A stretch of DNA of 64,000 nt from Setophaga petechia (lineage: Eukaryota; Chordata; Aves; Passeriformes; Parulidae): contig JANCRA010000008.1 of the NCBI GenBank assembly GCA_024362935.1, forward strand, positions 31,180,557 through 31,244,556, in the 5' to 3' direction. Numbering within the stretch: position 1 is the first letter of the stretch; every line of letters starts with the position of its first letter. Below the pieces are notes generated by a model. That model was not told where the DNA came from and searched no databases. It worked only from the letters and a program-made list of their open reading frames with translations. The position numbers were made by a program, and so were the translations under genes. Shown here piece by piece: positions 38,201-49,578 of the stretch.

Positions 38201-41200
38201 TTGTGCAGTGATGTTATCAATGCAGAAGGATCCTTTAGCAGTGTTGCCTGTACAGGCTCTTCCTACTTGCTTTGCATACCATCAGAGATTGGGGGGGTTT
38301 TAGTATAAAGGCTTGTGCATTATGTGCCTGTTTGTGTCCTTCACATTCATCTCTTTGTGTGCTCAGCCTTGCTTTGGAATGCTACACAAATCCTTGTAAG
38401 AAATTAAATTTTTTTAAGTTTGGTTGCTTCCATTTTTTTTTTAAAGAAGCCTGAGAACTCTGTAAAAATACTAATAAAGTATATTAAAAATGTACAGCTA
38501 CATTCATATACAGGTGCAACACACTTATTATTAGTTTAATCATCTGATCTGGTAAGCAGAGCAACTAAGCTGGTCACATGGCAGCAAAACTTTACTTACA
38601 TTAAGGAAGGATGGCATGCTGATCGTGTGCAAGAGTTTCTTGAAGGTGCTTGGAAAAGCTCCAAGGTCTGTTTCTGCCTTTGTGACCCGTTCCTCCAGTC
38701 CAGCTACGCTATTCCCAATCATTTTCACAAAAGCCTGGTGTAAAAAAAAAAAACCAACAAAATAAATACGACACTTTCCCTAACAACATAAAAGGGGATT
38801 ATGTATTGCAAAAGAGTGGTGAAAGATCCATTGCTTAAATAAGTAGTCAAAAACTTCATGCAAATTTCCCTTCTGCCTATAAGTCCATTTTAATGCTAGA
38901 AATTATTTGAGATACTTAAAAGGCTGAAAACCAGGTTAAATCTAATAAAAAAATCTTCTTTTTCCAATTTACCTTTCAAATAATTAATTTGGATTTTTCA
39001 GAATCTAGACTCCTATCTGCCTTTCTACTACCAAAGAAAAACCAAGAATCTGAACCACAGTCTTGAAGCTTTATTAGGGATCAAGAGATCTCTCATTCTA
39101 TTTGTTTCTGAAACTCTGAAAGCTAACACAAAAAACTGCCTTGCTTCAAACAGTCAATGGACAATTTCTTTTTTTCTTTTTTAAATATATTGCAAAAAGA
39201 TCTAAAACACATCTGGAATTCCCATAGCTCCCAGAAATTCTTCATTAATGTAATCCTCTTTATTAACCCTGAAGTACTGAACCCAGCATGGACATGGAGA
39301 GCACAACTCACCTGAGCTCACTCCACATGTGTACACATACACACACAAATATGCAGACATTGATTTTTCCCTCTGTTAGGAAACAAAATGCATCTAGAAG
39401 ACAGCAAATACATACCTCTAGTTTGTCAATCTTCCTATATATCTGCCTCATTTCTGTGGCTTTTGTATAAATTTGAGGTATACTTTCATTGACAACTTGA
39501 GAGGAATCACTTCGAATCTAAAGACAATGCAAAGAAATAAGACAAAAATCAATGAATGAAACAAAATGTTTAGTAGATTTTATTCAGGAAACTAGAACTG
39601 TCCTCCAATGAACAGCCTAAAACTTAGAGTTTAAAAATACTGGAATAAATTAGTATAAAAACACTAGATCAAAATCAATACACTATAGCATTTTTCTATA
39701 GTTTCTAAGTAATGCTGATGAAAATGTATTTTGCAGACACTAATAATTACCTTTATACTTATATTAAAAGTAGACTAATACAATCCCTTCTGAAGGGATA
39801 TGGAGCATTTTCCAAGACACACTAAAGAAAAAACATACTAAGCTAAAATTTTGTCTTCAGTTTTACTACCTCTACTTTTCTTCAGATTTGTTACAAAAGT
39901 GAGGCCACAAAAATTTTAGCTTACTGGTATTAAAAAAAACCCCAAACCTACCACAGAATTGTGCAGGAAAACCATATGTGCTACACTTTAAAAGACAGCC
40001 TATCTACCAGTGCCAGCTTACAGGAACTTTCCATTCAGTTCTCCCATCTAACCCCATGAGAAAAGTGAAAACAAAGCTGTCTTTCTGAAAGGAGGGTCCC
40101 CTAAAGACAAATCTAGCTTTGGTGGTTTGGCAACCCCGATTAGATACTTTCTTTATAAACCAAACAAAGGATGTCTTTATGTATTTCCAAGAATAAGTAG
40201 AATATGATACTGTTCTTTGAAACAAGAACACAAATATAACTACACAAATATCCAGTTAGAAAAAATTTATTCACTGAAAGAGTTCTCAAGCATTTAAGCT
40301 TGACAAGGGAAGTGGTGAAGGTATTTAGGCTGCCCAGGGAGGTGGTGAAGGTATTTAGAAGATTGTGGCAGTGCTGAGTGAATGATTGGATTTGATAATT
40401 TTAGAGGTCTTGGCTAAACTAAGTTCTATATGATTCTATGATTATATAGCTACATGGACACATTTTGCTCTGACATGAAAGCTTGGTAGTTTTCATCCAT
40501 GAGCTACCTGATTACCAAAATAAATAATATAATTATCAAACGTGTTTTCATACTGGAACATGCCTAGACTAAAGGCGTCTTTCTCTCTGTGTCTTACTTA
40601 CAAACACCAATTAAATTGTCTTTAATCTGACTTTGAAAACACAACCACATCCAACTTATACATACCATATCCAGCATTCCCACGAATTCATCCACCCTGG
40701 TCAGTAAGTCTTCTAGACTCTTGTCTAAGCTTTCTATCTGCAAAACAGAGGTCACTTAAAGTGCTTGAAAACACACACACACATTCACAAAACCCCGGCC
40801 AGTGCCACCGAGTACAGACACCGGTCAGATTACAGCGAATCCCACAGGAATCCCACAGGCTTTTCTCTCTCTCGGCTTCGTTCAGCGCAAGGGACGCGAC
40901 CCCCGCTAGGTCCTGTCCTGCACAGCCCCAGCCCAGGAGCGTGTCCAGATCCAGAGGGCTGCGCTCCCATTGAGGGCAGCCCTTCCCTGAGCCCGGGAGC
41001 TGTGCGGGAGCCCCCGGCCCGGCCCCTCGCCCACCTGCTCGCTGAAGAGGCTGCGGTCGGCGAGCAGGTACGCGGAGTAGGCGGCGGCGGTGGCGCTGAG
41101 CGACGCCTCTGAGGCATCTTCGTCCTCCGCCTCCCCGAGGCCAGAGGCTCTGCTTTGGCTCTGGGACACGTTCCCGCTGTCCGCGCCGGGGCAGGCGTCC

Positions 41201-41247
41201 GGCGGCTCGGCTCCAGCCCGGTCACCAGCGCCGGCAACCGCGGCCAT
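35170..41247 (-). CDS. BLOC1S4: BLOC1S4 (cappuccino), BLOC-1 complex subunit 4, complete, five coding exons
   Basis: Exons 41247-41035, 40737-40666, 39517-39416, 38734-38600 and 35268-35170 join, all with phase-0 introns and GT-AG borders, into 206 codons plus a stop (human protein 217 residues). Hallmarks are the N-terminal SGNVSQSQSRASG, SLEDLLTRVDEFVGMLDM, then IYTKATEMRQIY, VTKAETDLGAFPSTFKKLLH and the C-terminal PPVLFKTEDYFPC, each matching vertebrate BLOC1S4. The acidic, Ser/Ala-rich N-terminus is followed by helical, coiled-coil-prone sequence. Known role: subunit of BLOC-1, with BLOC1S1-S3, S5, S6, dysbindin and snapin, in sorting cargo from endosomes to melanosomes, platelet dense granules and other lysosome-related organelles; loss in mouse (cappuccino) causes a Hermansky-Pudlak-like phenotype. 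The frame is open 101 codons upstream of the chosen ATG, but that part has no similarity to the family. The gene lies about 3 kb downstream of PARD6G in the same orientation. Confidence 0.96.
35269..38599 (-). other. BLOC1S4 intron 4
   Basis: A 3.3-kb AT-rich phase-0 intron. No repeat family or other gene is recognised in it. Confidence 0.85.
38600..38734 (-). CDS. BLOC1S4: BLOC1S4 coding exon 4
   Basis: 45 codons from the acceptor TTACACCAG to the strong donor GTAAGT after CTTAAT. It encodes AFVKMIGNSVAGLEERVTK and ETDLGAFPSTFKKLLHTISM. The open frame runs on past the donor to an intronic stop, but that tail does not match the family, whereas exon 5 does. Confidence 0.95.
38735..39415 (-). 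other. BLOC1S4 intron 3
   Basis: A 0.68-kb phase-0 intron beginning GTATGT and ending ACACCAG behind an unusual T-rich tract. Nothing else is seen in it. Confidence 0.85.
39416..39517 (-). CDS. BLOC1S4: BLOC1S4 coding exon 3
   Basis: 34 codons between TGTCTTTAG and the donor GTATGT. It encodes IRSDSSQVVNESIPQIYTK followed by a TEMRQIY and RKIDKLE segment, matching the central helix of BLOC1S4. Confidence 0.95.
39518..40665 (-). other. BLOC1S4 intron 2
   Basis: A 1.15-kb phase-0 intron (GTATGT to CTTTAG) that holds a CR1 fragment at 40306-40442. Confidence 0.85.
40306..40442 (+). mobile_element. CR1 LINE 3' fragment within BLOC1S4 intron 2
   Basis: AGGCTGCCCAGGGAGGTGGTG, a GATTGGATTTGATAATTTTAG block and the terminal TATATGATTCTATGATTAT follow the CR1 end. 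The segment GTGGTGAAGGTATTTAG is present twice at its left edge, indicating a small local duplication inside the element. Confidence 0.85.
40666..40737 (-). CDS. BLOC1S4: BLOC1S4 coding exon 2
   Basis: 24 codons between TTTTGCAG and the donor GTATGT, encoding IESLDKSLEDLLTRVDEFVG plus MLDM. This is nearly identical to the mammalian segment. It is too short to stand out as an open frame. Confidence 0.95.
40738..41034 (-). other. BLOC1S4 intron 1
   Basis: A 297-bp phase-0 intron beginning GTGGGC and ending TTTTGCAG. The exon-1-proximal half is GC-rich, and a short (AC)n run lies at about 40771-40782. Confidence 0.85.
41035..41247 (-). CDS. BLOC1S4: BLOC1S4 coding exon 1
   Basis: 71 codons, from ATGGCC (G at -3 and +4) to GAGCAG before the donor GTGGGC. 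The ATG at 41247 was chosen over in-frame upstream ATGs because it yields a family-length protein. Codons are strongly GC-biased because the exon lies in the CpG island. SGNVSQSQSRASG is the conserved stretch. Confidence 0.9.
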
Positions 41248-41281
41248 CCCACCTCCCGCTCCCACCGGGCTGCACCGCCCC

Positions 41282-41289
41282 TCACATGA
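41282..41289 (-). promoter_or_regulatory. M-box/CLEAR-like E-box upstream of BLOC1S4 start
   Basis: The minus strand reads GGTCATGTGAGG, containing TCATGTGA, the core bound by MITF/TFE-family bHLH-Zip factors. It lies 35 bases upstream of the ATG, within the CpG island. A functional site is an inference from motif and position only. Confidence 0.35.
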
Positions 41290-41804
41290 CCGGGCGGGCC
41301 GGCGCAGCCGCGCTTCCGCAGGCGGGGCGGGAGCGGCCCGGCCCCCGTGCCCCGGCCCCCGCGCTGCGAGTGGGCGGAGCGCACGTATGGCCAGTTCCCG
41401 GGCAGGGAATCGCGCTTGGCTGGTGGAAACTCGGGCTCCGCCGGCTCTGAGGCACCCCTGCAGCGTGCAAGGACAGGAGCGCGGCTCCGTGTGCGGGAGC
41501 GTTTGTGGAGGATGTGGCCATTGGCGAGGGCTGGCGGCTCCCTCAGCCACACACCCTCAGACCCCCCTTCGGCAATTCAATCCCACGCCCGAAGGGGCCC
41601 CGGCCCGCGAAACGCGAGCGGCTCAGCTGCGTTTCCAGGCAGATTCCTCCCGTTAGGGCCTGAGTTGGAAGGGAGCTCATTGTGAGTGTACAACATAGCT
41701 CCACTTGGGGTTACGGGGCACTCAAAATAGAAGCTGACTTGTATGTGTGTGTGTGCTTAATTTCCCCACGAAGATGCTGCACAAAATGTTTGCAAGCCTT
41801 AAAA

Positions 41805-41842
41805 GTTATTTTTTAGATCCAAGGTTATTTTTTGGATCCAAG
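41805..41842. repeat. 19-bp tandem duplication
   Basis: Two adjacent copies of GTTATTTTTT(A/G)GATCCAAG with one mismatch. Confidence 0.85.
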
Positions 41843-43386
41843 GTTGACACATCAACAGCTGGCTGTTCTCAGTTCGTAATTTGTACATGCATGTGAAAGA
41901 ACTTATGCTTCCTCCCTCCTGCAATGAATGGGGTGGAAAGCTTGGATAGATTGTACTGGAACGCTTTCTGTGGACAGTGACAGCCCGCAGGCTCCGCGCA
42001 AAGGGGTGCAGAGTGGCCATCAGAGGTATCCTGGCCTCTTTCCATGGAGCCAGAATTGTCCCTCAAAGCCCAGAGATCTGCAGCAGGCATTGCTGGGAGG
42101 AGAGTAGGAAGCTACTTTGTTCCCATGGAAATCAGAATAACAGGAACCTTTAGTAAAAGCAGCACCGAGAAAAGATACTGCACTAAAATAGTTGCATAGT
42201 TGAAGAGCCACCCAAACTGGATACCTTGTTTTCATAGGGAGGGGAGACACTTCCACATAAAATGCTTGAGACACGGGGAGAAAATACAGAGTAGAAGTAA
42301 GACAGCGAACATTTTATTGCAGACAAGGTCACATTTTCATCAGTTAACTAAGGTAAAAAGAGTAACTTCAGCCAGACAAATCCACTTATTTGTAAAAGTA
42401 GTCTTATTTAAGGTGTAACAAATTTTTCTGGATAAGGTGGTCTGATTGACTGAAGCATATCCAGCTATTCATTTGTTTTACTGCACCAATAATCAGATGT
42501 ATTTTTTAATGAAAACCTTTGGTAAAGTACACACAGTTTTAAGATGAACAGGATCAATGTTCTATTCTTACTGTGCTGGGAAAAATAAGTACAGCTCTAT
42601 AGCTGCTTTGATACCTAGAAAAGTTTTAATTAGAGTAAGTGAAAGACTTTTAAAATAAACTCTTAAAGCAAATCTAAAAGAAATAAACTAAGTTCAATGT
42701 CCCAAAGATATTTAACCATGAGCAGAAGACTGGTTGTTCCACAGGTATTCTAAATTAGCGACAATTATTAGTTCACACATCCTTTTTTCCAGCCATTACA
42801 GATTCCAAAACGGAATGTAATTTTTCCAAACCAAGACTCCTGAATTTTCATATTCATAAAATATTTAAGAAATGTCTATTCCACCATATAAAAAAAGCTT
42901 TAATGTACTACAAAGTTAAAAACAAAGAGCAAATGACACAAGCTAAAAGTAGAAAAATACATTTCAAAACATTTATATTTTGTTCCTTACACTGATCAAG
43001 ATATAACAAAATATTTTAGATTAGACCACTTTCATAAAACTCATGGTGTTTCCAGAAGCAGACAGGTACTGACTCAACAGTCACTGGTCACTCACTAGGC
43101 CACCTGGCCACCCAGCAAAGGTGTCTGACCTTCACATATATCCAGTATATTTTAACCTTCTAGAAGTCCTGTGTAGACATTAAGCTTTATTACTGGAGGA
43201 GTCCAAAAATAACAGAACTATTCTAAGTTAGTCTTGAGAGTCAGTCAGCACCCCTCCCCTCCGCAGGGCAATCTCTTGTCAAGGATTGCCCTAAAGGTAC
43301 AGCAAGGACCTGTGTCAGCTCTGAGGCTTGCACGTCTAAAAACTCACATGAACCATGATTTTGAAAAAACAGAGATGATGCGGAAA

Positions 43387-43402
43387 GGGGGGGGGGGGGG
43401 GG
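43387..43402. repeat. G16 homopolymer
   Basis: An uninterrupted run of 16 G on the plus strand following CGGAAA. Runs of this length form G-quadruplex-like structures and are error-prone in sequencing, so the exact length is uncertain. Confidence 0.85.
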
Positions 43403-43499
43403 AACCAAACAAATCAAAAAAAGGAGGTATCATCTAATAAATACGGTAAGAGAATACAATGCGGCAGCGGCGCTGCCCCCGCTGCGGTGCCCCCGCCGG

Positions 43500-43514
43500 C
43501 CGGCAGGTGGCGCC
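43500..43514 (+). promoter_or_regulatory. CTCF-like motif
   Basis: CCGGCAGGTGGCGCC differs from the CTCF core CCASYAGRKGGCRCY only at the third position (G for A). It sits in a short CpG-rich block (about 43455-43575) between the coding ends of PARD6G and BLOC1S4. The motif is suggestive, but occupancy is unknown. Confidence 0.4.
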
Positions 43515-44202
43515 CATGGCCCGGCAGTCGCGGCCTCGGCCTGCGCCGCCACTCGGGCCGCGGGCAACACGCGGGTTTACATGGATATGGATTTCTATCG
43601 TTTCCTTTGGAAAATGTGTCTGCAGCATCTCCCGAACGCTGCTGCCACCGGAATAGGAAACGGCTGCTTTTACTGAGCTCGTCTGGATTAGACATAACGC
43701 TGAAAAGACGGTGTAAACAAGTCGGCAGTAGGGCTGTATGTAACAGAAGAAGACGGGATAGCTATTAAGAAGCACTCTCTCCTTAGCTGGTATTAGAAGA
43801 AAACCAGATTCCACTTCAAATAGACATGTCTGTTACTATTAAAATCTAATTCATATATATGCATGTATAAATACGTCTACCCATGCTTTCAAACCCGAGC
43901 ATATAACACTGCCATGGGTAGCCTGTAAGACTGCTTAGGTTTATACCAACTAAAACAAATTTGTGTTCGCACTTCAGGGTTGGGACATAAACCAGGTTTT
44001 GCACTCTGGCTTTCTCCTGACAAATTTTGCAGTGCATGACAGTTTTATGTCTAACTCCAGATGCCACGTTTCCTAGAAAGCAACAATTTTCTGCACCCGT
44101 GAGGTCTGTGAGAATGTCAGTTCCCTGTTTCGTGCACGTGTTGCACGAGTCGATTGTCCCAATTGGCACTTAAGACTGTAAGGAGAATTGCAGAAATTGC
44201 TA

Positions 44203-45062
44203 CTAAAGTGTAATGACTGTTCCGTCCTCCTCGATACCTCCTCTGGGGATAACCAGACTGTGTCGGGGATCAGTTTTTAAGGAACTGAGTAATTTGTGGA
44301 GGTTGCCGTTGCTTTCTCGGCCAGAGCTGTTGTTGAGCACCAGGTCCCTTTGAAGTCTGTGGCTAAGGCTGCTGCCATTGATTCGAGAGAGGCTACTGGA
44401 AGTAAGGCTGTGCAGTTTAGGAATGTGTTGTGGCTCCAGACCACCCTCGATGACAATGTCAGCCTCTTCGTCACTCTCCATTTCATCAGGGTGGAAGTTC
44501 TGCAGCACGTGGGGTGTAGGCAAGCTATGGTGACTCGCAGTGCTATCTGTAGACTGGCCAGAGCTACCAGACATCCTACTGCTCCTAATAATATTGTTCC
44601 TCTGGTTTGCTGGCTTGACCGTGATGATGAGATTATGGCTGTTGGCAATCATCATGTCTGTGACCTGGTCAAGAGTCTTTCCTGCTACTTCAATGCCATT
44701 GACTTCCAGGACTTCATCATTCACGGCCAGCAAGCCTGTGCTCTCTGCCAAGCCACCAGGAACCATACGGGAGATGAAGATACCAGGAACTTTTTCCAGT
44801 CCATGAGGAGTCACCCTTACACTGGTGCCATCACGAATGTAAAACCCCAAGGGTTTCTCACACCCGTGTCGATACAGCCTCACTCTCCTGTGTGTTTCGG
44901 GGAGAATGTCCACATCAATTATGGAAGACACTGGTCTAAAATCATGAGGCATGCTAATGTTGATGTGGGGACGCCGGCGGAGGTTGTCATTGCGCAGTGT
45001 CACCAGAGCCTTCTTCTTCCTCGACAGCGTATTGGTCCCAAAATTGCTGTAGTCCACTTCAT
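44203..45062 (-). CDS. PARD6G: PARD6G terminal coding exon (semi-CRIB, PDZ and C-terminal tail)
   Basis: After the acceptor TTTCTCTTTCAG at 45063 the exon opens with two bases of a split codon, then 285 residues and TAG. Residues about 33-50 ([20 protein letters not shown]) are the semi-CRIB, about 56-150 the PDZ domain with the carboxylate-binding KPLGFYI loop, [15 protein letters not shown] and [14 protein letters not shown]. The tail has [20 protein letters not shown] and ends VITL, a C-terminal PDZ ligand in the PAR6 family. Cys-Glu-Lys after YRHG and the VLQNFHPDE block favour PARD6G over PARD6B and PARD6A. Known role: the PAR6 scaffold that links aPKC (through PB1), CDC42-GTP (semi-CRIB plus PDZ) and PAR3 for cell polarity and tight junctions. 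The PB1-encoding exons are not in the window. The first GTG codon in the frame is not a start. The intron enters in phase 1. Confidence 0.96.
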
Positions 45063-46444
45063 CTGAAAGAGAAACAGTACCAATGTATCAAACAGAATAT
45101 TTCAATCTGCAGGCCATTTTCTTCCTCCAATTGGTTCAGTGAAGGCACTAACAGCAATATGGAAATAATAATAATATGAAAAAATAATACTAATATGGGG
45201 AAAATCAAATTAATTCTTCCATTTACTCTGATCTTTGTTTCACTTTATGTCCATCAGCACAACACTCAGAATGAATTAATTGTTTACAATAACTCCCCAT
45301 ACTTCTTCCATGTTTTGGAGACAAGAGACTTCTGATTCTCAACTCTTGTCAGCTGCACAGAAGGCAATTTCTTGCTGCAAGCCTGATACACCATCTTAGA
45401 TGTGAGACTGTATTTTTGGAGCTGGATTGTAATCTTACACATACCTCCCAAGTGGGCAAGGAGCATATATGCATTCCTAACCTAAAAGTCTGAATTGGGG
45501 AACGTTTTGATTCCCAATACACTGCCTTAACCTTAGGTACAAACATGAAAGCAAGACTGCAATAGAGTAGTTAGATATGTTTTCAGCCTAGGCTTTTCTA
45601 GTTAAGGGAGTTTTGTTAATATGCATCTCTTGGTACATCACTTTTCTCTCTGGAGTACTTCAGTTCTGCTGAACTTGACAGCAATAAAAAGTGCTAAAAG
45701 TGACATTTAACAAAAGGTAGTGTGTAAGCAAGGAGCCTGGAAGAAAGAGAAGCAGGTTGAAGGAAACTCCTCTGCTTAGTATGTATGCTAAGGATCACAG
45801 AATGGACATGGATTCACACCCACACTCCTGCCTTGAGAGCAAGATTCACAGGAATCTTTCTGCCTTTCTGGGGTCTGCAGTTTAAGGAATTGTTTAAATA
45901 TTTCAGTCTCTGTAGCAGTTATCTCAAGGGCACATGAAAAGTGATCACCTTTAATTCATCCAAGTAAACTAAGTTATCCACATAGGAAGTTTATGTTGTG
46001 CTTCGCATAAAAAATAGTTAAGTCATGAAGTTGTTGGTGTATAAATTGCGTCACTGCATCTCACAATAAAAATACTGTGCATATTTTAGACATGAACCAT
46101 GCACTAGCTGGAAAGTTATTTCACCAGGAGTTTAAGCATACTTTTCAGATAAACTAACAGACTTGCAGTTTATTCTCCTGTTGAAGACAAACAGTATCAT
46201 ACAAAGTACAATTTCAGAACTGCCACTAAGAAAATTGCTTCTCGGACAAATTAATGTTTGAAGGAGTAAGACAATACCTGATAAAGGTTGGAGGAGGGAA
46301 AAGGGTGTTAGTAAAAACAAGCTTATAATTGCATTTTATGTCTTGCAAGGTTTCATTTTCAAGATGCACTTTCAAGATGCATTATTGACAGACTTCAATT
46401 AAGTGACATTGAGTTACACTAATTAAAGGACACTAAAAAAAAGT

Positions 46445-46560
46445 GGTCAGTAGCAACCTGATCTAACTCAGCCTCCTCAGAGCAGGGTGTTAGATTAGGT
46501 GGGCTCCAGAGGTGGTCCCTTCCACTCTAAGCTATACAGTCATCCTACATAGTCCTTTGG
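46445..46560 (+). mobile_element. CR1 LINE terminal fragment
   Basis: AGCAACCTGATCTAACTCAG, GGGCTCCAGAGGTGGTCCCT and TCCACTCTAAGCTATACAGT match the CR1 3' end in plus orientation, diverged at the extreme tail. Confidence 0.8.
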
Positions 46561-49542
46561 GCTGGAAAAAAATATCATCTGAAGACTTCAGAAATATTAT
46601 TTCTGCATTTTCCTATAACTTATTTACACTGGCTATAGTAACCCTGAGGACATCACAGGGAATCTGGAAGGTCATCCTGAAGAAAAAGTTTGTGTGAAAT
46701 GAAGATATTCCTTGGACAAATCTGTTGTGTTTAACTCCACATTCACCTCTTCTCTCTCTTCCCAGGATGTTCAGAGCTGCACAGGCCCTATTGTGTTATT
46801 TCAACCAGTGAGGGACAGGATTGGAAGTCCTTAAAATCACCCAAACACAAGAAGCTCCCAACTGGTTTCTGGAAGGGTATTCACAGCCAAAACAGTGACT
46901 GTGGAGAGATGGCACCTTCTCAAGTCCACCTGGTGAACAGTCAGGGCAGTGACTACTCTTTTGAGTACAGTAGCCAATTACTGCAGCCAAAGCCAGGTAT
47001 TATTCCTCTTCTATCAACAAGATCACCATCTACATTCAGCTGCTTCTGATGGATGATTCCAAAGGTTCACAACAAATATTTTTCCTTGTAAAGTATGGGT
47101 GTACAAGAGATGTCTTTCATCACCACAGTCTTCAACACTGTGCCCAGCTCACCCCCACAATTCACTGATAAATTTCTCTGACAGTCCTATGAAAACAACT
47201 TGGGGCTTCAGATCTAGAATCCAGGTTCCTTCCTTACTTGAAATACAGTGCTGTAGAACAGTACTGCTCTGCCTTAAGGTCCAAGAGAATCTTTATCACA
47301 AAATTTTCAGTTTAAGATGCCAATTAAAATTACTCATGAGTTTATGCATTTAAGACTGTCTCTAGGAGTACTGGCAAAAAAGCTTATTACAAAAACTCCA
47401 TTCCTTAAAGACTCAGAAAATTAGGCAGGTCAGTACAGTTCACTGCACTGTAGGTAAAATGAAACACATGCCCTGGTTAGCCATCTATCCCCTGGAAGCA
47501 TGCAGGTAGCTGTTACATCCTTCTCTCTCTCTGTAAAAATATTAATACTTAATTACTTTAAGGCAAACTTGCAAAAGTTTTACCAAATAATTCATCTGAG
47601 AATATTTGTTGACAAAACTGTTTTCTTTCCCTTAAATTAACAACAGCCTAAAGAGTTAATTCTCGTAAGATGCAAGTTTATGATGATAAAGTAGCAAAGT
47701 CACAGAAGTATGATGGCCCTCCTAACACACATAAGTAATTTTTGAGGCATCTCCCTTGAGCTGAACCACTGCAGGGCACTGGCACAAAAGAAGTGATTGT
47801 TTTGTGCCTGTGACCTCCTCACCTGTGCTCAGCCCACTAACTAGTCTCCCCAGATAATTGCCAGCATTCCTAACCTCTGAACAACTTCAAAACAACCACC
47901 CCCTTTAATAACAAAAAGCCCTTCTTGCCACAAAAATGCTAACTTTTCCCTCCAAACACAAACCAGGCATGAGTAGGGATTACATTACAAGTGATGCAGG
48001 TTACCTTCACTGTGGGACCACTGACTGTTCTAGGATTTAATATTACAGGGTTGGACCATGTTAAATGAAGTCCATGTCCTGCTGATGACCAGAGTTTTTG
48101 TTTTTAAAACAGTGGCCAAGCAGTAGTTTCCTACTCTGACTATAAATGGGGTTCTATATGAGGAAGATGAAATCTAATTGTAACAGGTAAAAACTGTTAA
48201 AAGATATTACAGGTTGTAGAAATGAGAGCTAATTTGAAGAGTTTTTAAGAAAAAAATACTAGCCTTATTTTCTAGAAAAAAATCTGAAGTTCAAGACACA
48301 TGCTCTTTGAGAATACAGGGATTATTACATTACTTGAATTCAAGATAACCCGCACTCTAGTGGTTGCATTCACTTGAGACATCACCTTAAAATAAAAAAA
48401 AAAAATAGTAAAAGCAAACAAAACAATCCTGTAGAACAAAACAGCTACACCCTCAATGTCACTTAGAACCACTACTCTTGCTGCAGAAATAAAGCAAAGC
48501 ATGTAAACTGAAGTTTAACATAATTAGCTATTGCTGTGGCAGCAGAAAGTCATCAATCCCTACCAAAATGAAAATAAAATTTCCTTCTTCACAAGGGAAC
48601 TGGGAGACCTCAGCCAACATCATTCACTTTTATCAACTGTGGGGTGGTCACACAAAGGTGACCAGTACTAAACTGCTCAGGTGCCATGTGTCAGGCTGAA
48701 ATGGAAACTGTATCAATGCATAATTTATTATGACACTCTTTTAATGAAGGTCAGCAACTTGCTAGGTTTTGAGTTTCTCACCATACAGGATTGCAAGCAG
48801 GAATGCCACTTCAGCTAAAGAAATGGACTGTGCTTGATGCCAGGTCTCAGGCAAGACCAGAATGTACCATATGGAACCAGACAGAGCTCATTTTTCATTT
48901 GTTGCCATATCAAATTCCCCTTTTGCAGAACAGAAGGGGTCTATAGAAGTTTGCATGTAACTAGCATGAGAAGTGACATCAAATGGCACATCTGAACAAT
49001 GCTTAAAGCACTGAATCTTACAGGGACTCATATTTTCTTATGTCTCAAAGGAGGCTAGATTTAAATGTTACATACATACAGGTGACAGAGGGAGAATTAA
49101 TCTTTTAGGTCTTGAACATGTTCCTCATTTCTTGGAATACGCCAGATTCTATGGATCATTTTAATCTACAAGATGCAGTGCTTTCAGATAAGATGTACTA
49201 TGAACTGGATGGATAATCCTGGATAATCACTAAACTTTAACAGACTTGGACTGAATTTTACTTGTGCCCATAATTTGGTTTTGACTGAAAATACTGTTCC
49301 TGTAAAAAGAGATGAGGAACATAATTTACCATGGTTGGAGAAGAACTCGTGACCTTTTCTCTCTCTTACTTGAATCTGCAACCCAAAGCTACACAAAACA
49401 TACCTCAAACGCCTCTGTAGGCACTGAATAGCTGCTCTTTTCCCCAAAACCTTCTGTTTTCAGTATGTTTGAAGAAACATTTTCTCTATTAATGAGTTAC
49501 ACTAAATCTGAAGTATTTTGGCTGAGTCTTTTCTATTACTAT

Positions 49543-49578
49543 GGTCAGTGAGGTGTTTTTGGTCAGTGAGGTGTTTTT
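49543..49578. repeat. Exact 18-bp tandem duplication
   Basis: GGTCAGTGAGGTGTTTTT occurs twice head to tail without mismatch. Confidence 0.95.

Larger units (their letters stand above)
41010..41650. promoter_or_regulatory. CpG island and promoter region of BLOC1S4
   Basis: Dense CpG dinucleotides and very high G+C extend from exon 1 to about 400 bases upstream of the ATG, including GC-box-like GGGCGGGCC and GGCGGGGCGGG elements. I saw no TATA box. The island is the only strong one in the window and lies exactly at the BLOC1S4 start, as expected for a widely expressed gene. A divergent transcript to the right is possible, but no coding exon supports one. Confidence 0.8.
42290..44202 (-). other. 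Putative PARD6G 3' UTR
   Basis: Sequence downstream of the PARD6G stop has no coding exon or recognised transposon. Canonical AATAAA signals on the minus strand lie at 43191-43186 and 42318-42313, giving 3' UTRs of about 1.0 or 1.9 kb. It includes the GC-rich 43455-43575 segment and the G16 run at 43387-43402 (C16 on the coding strand). The actual cleavage site cannot be read from sequence. Confidence 0.45.

Noticed and set aside
38540..38599. Continuation of BLOC1S4 exon 4 frame past 38600 to a stop
   Set aside because: It crosses a strong GTAAGT donor and has no similarity to the family, while exon 5 at 35268-35170 supplies the conserved C-terminus.
40830..41552. Long overlapping open frames (up to 240 codons) on both strands around the BLOC1S4 start
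   Set aside because: They reflect high GC in a CpG island. Only the frame beginning at 41247 matches a known protein and splices correctly to exon 2.
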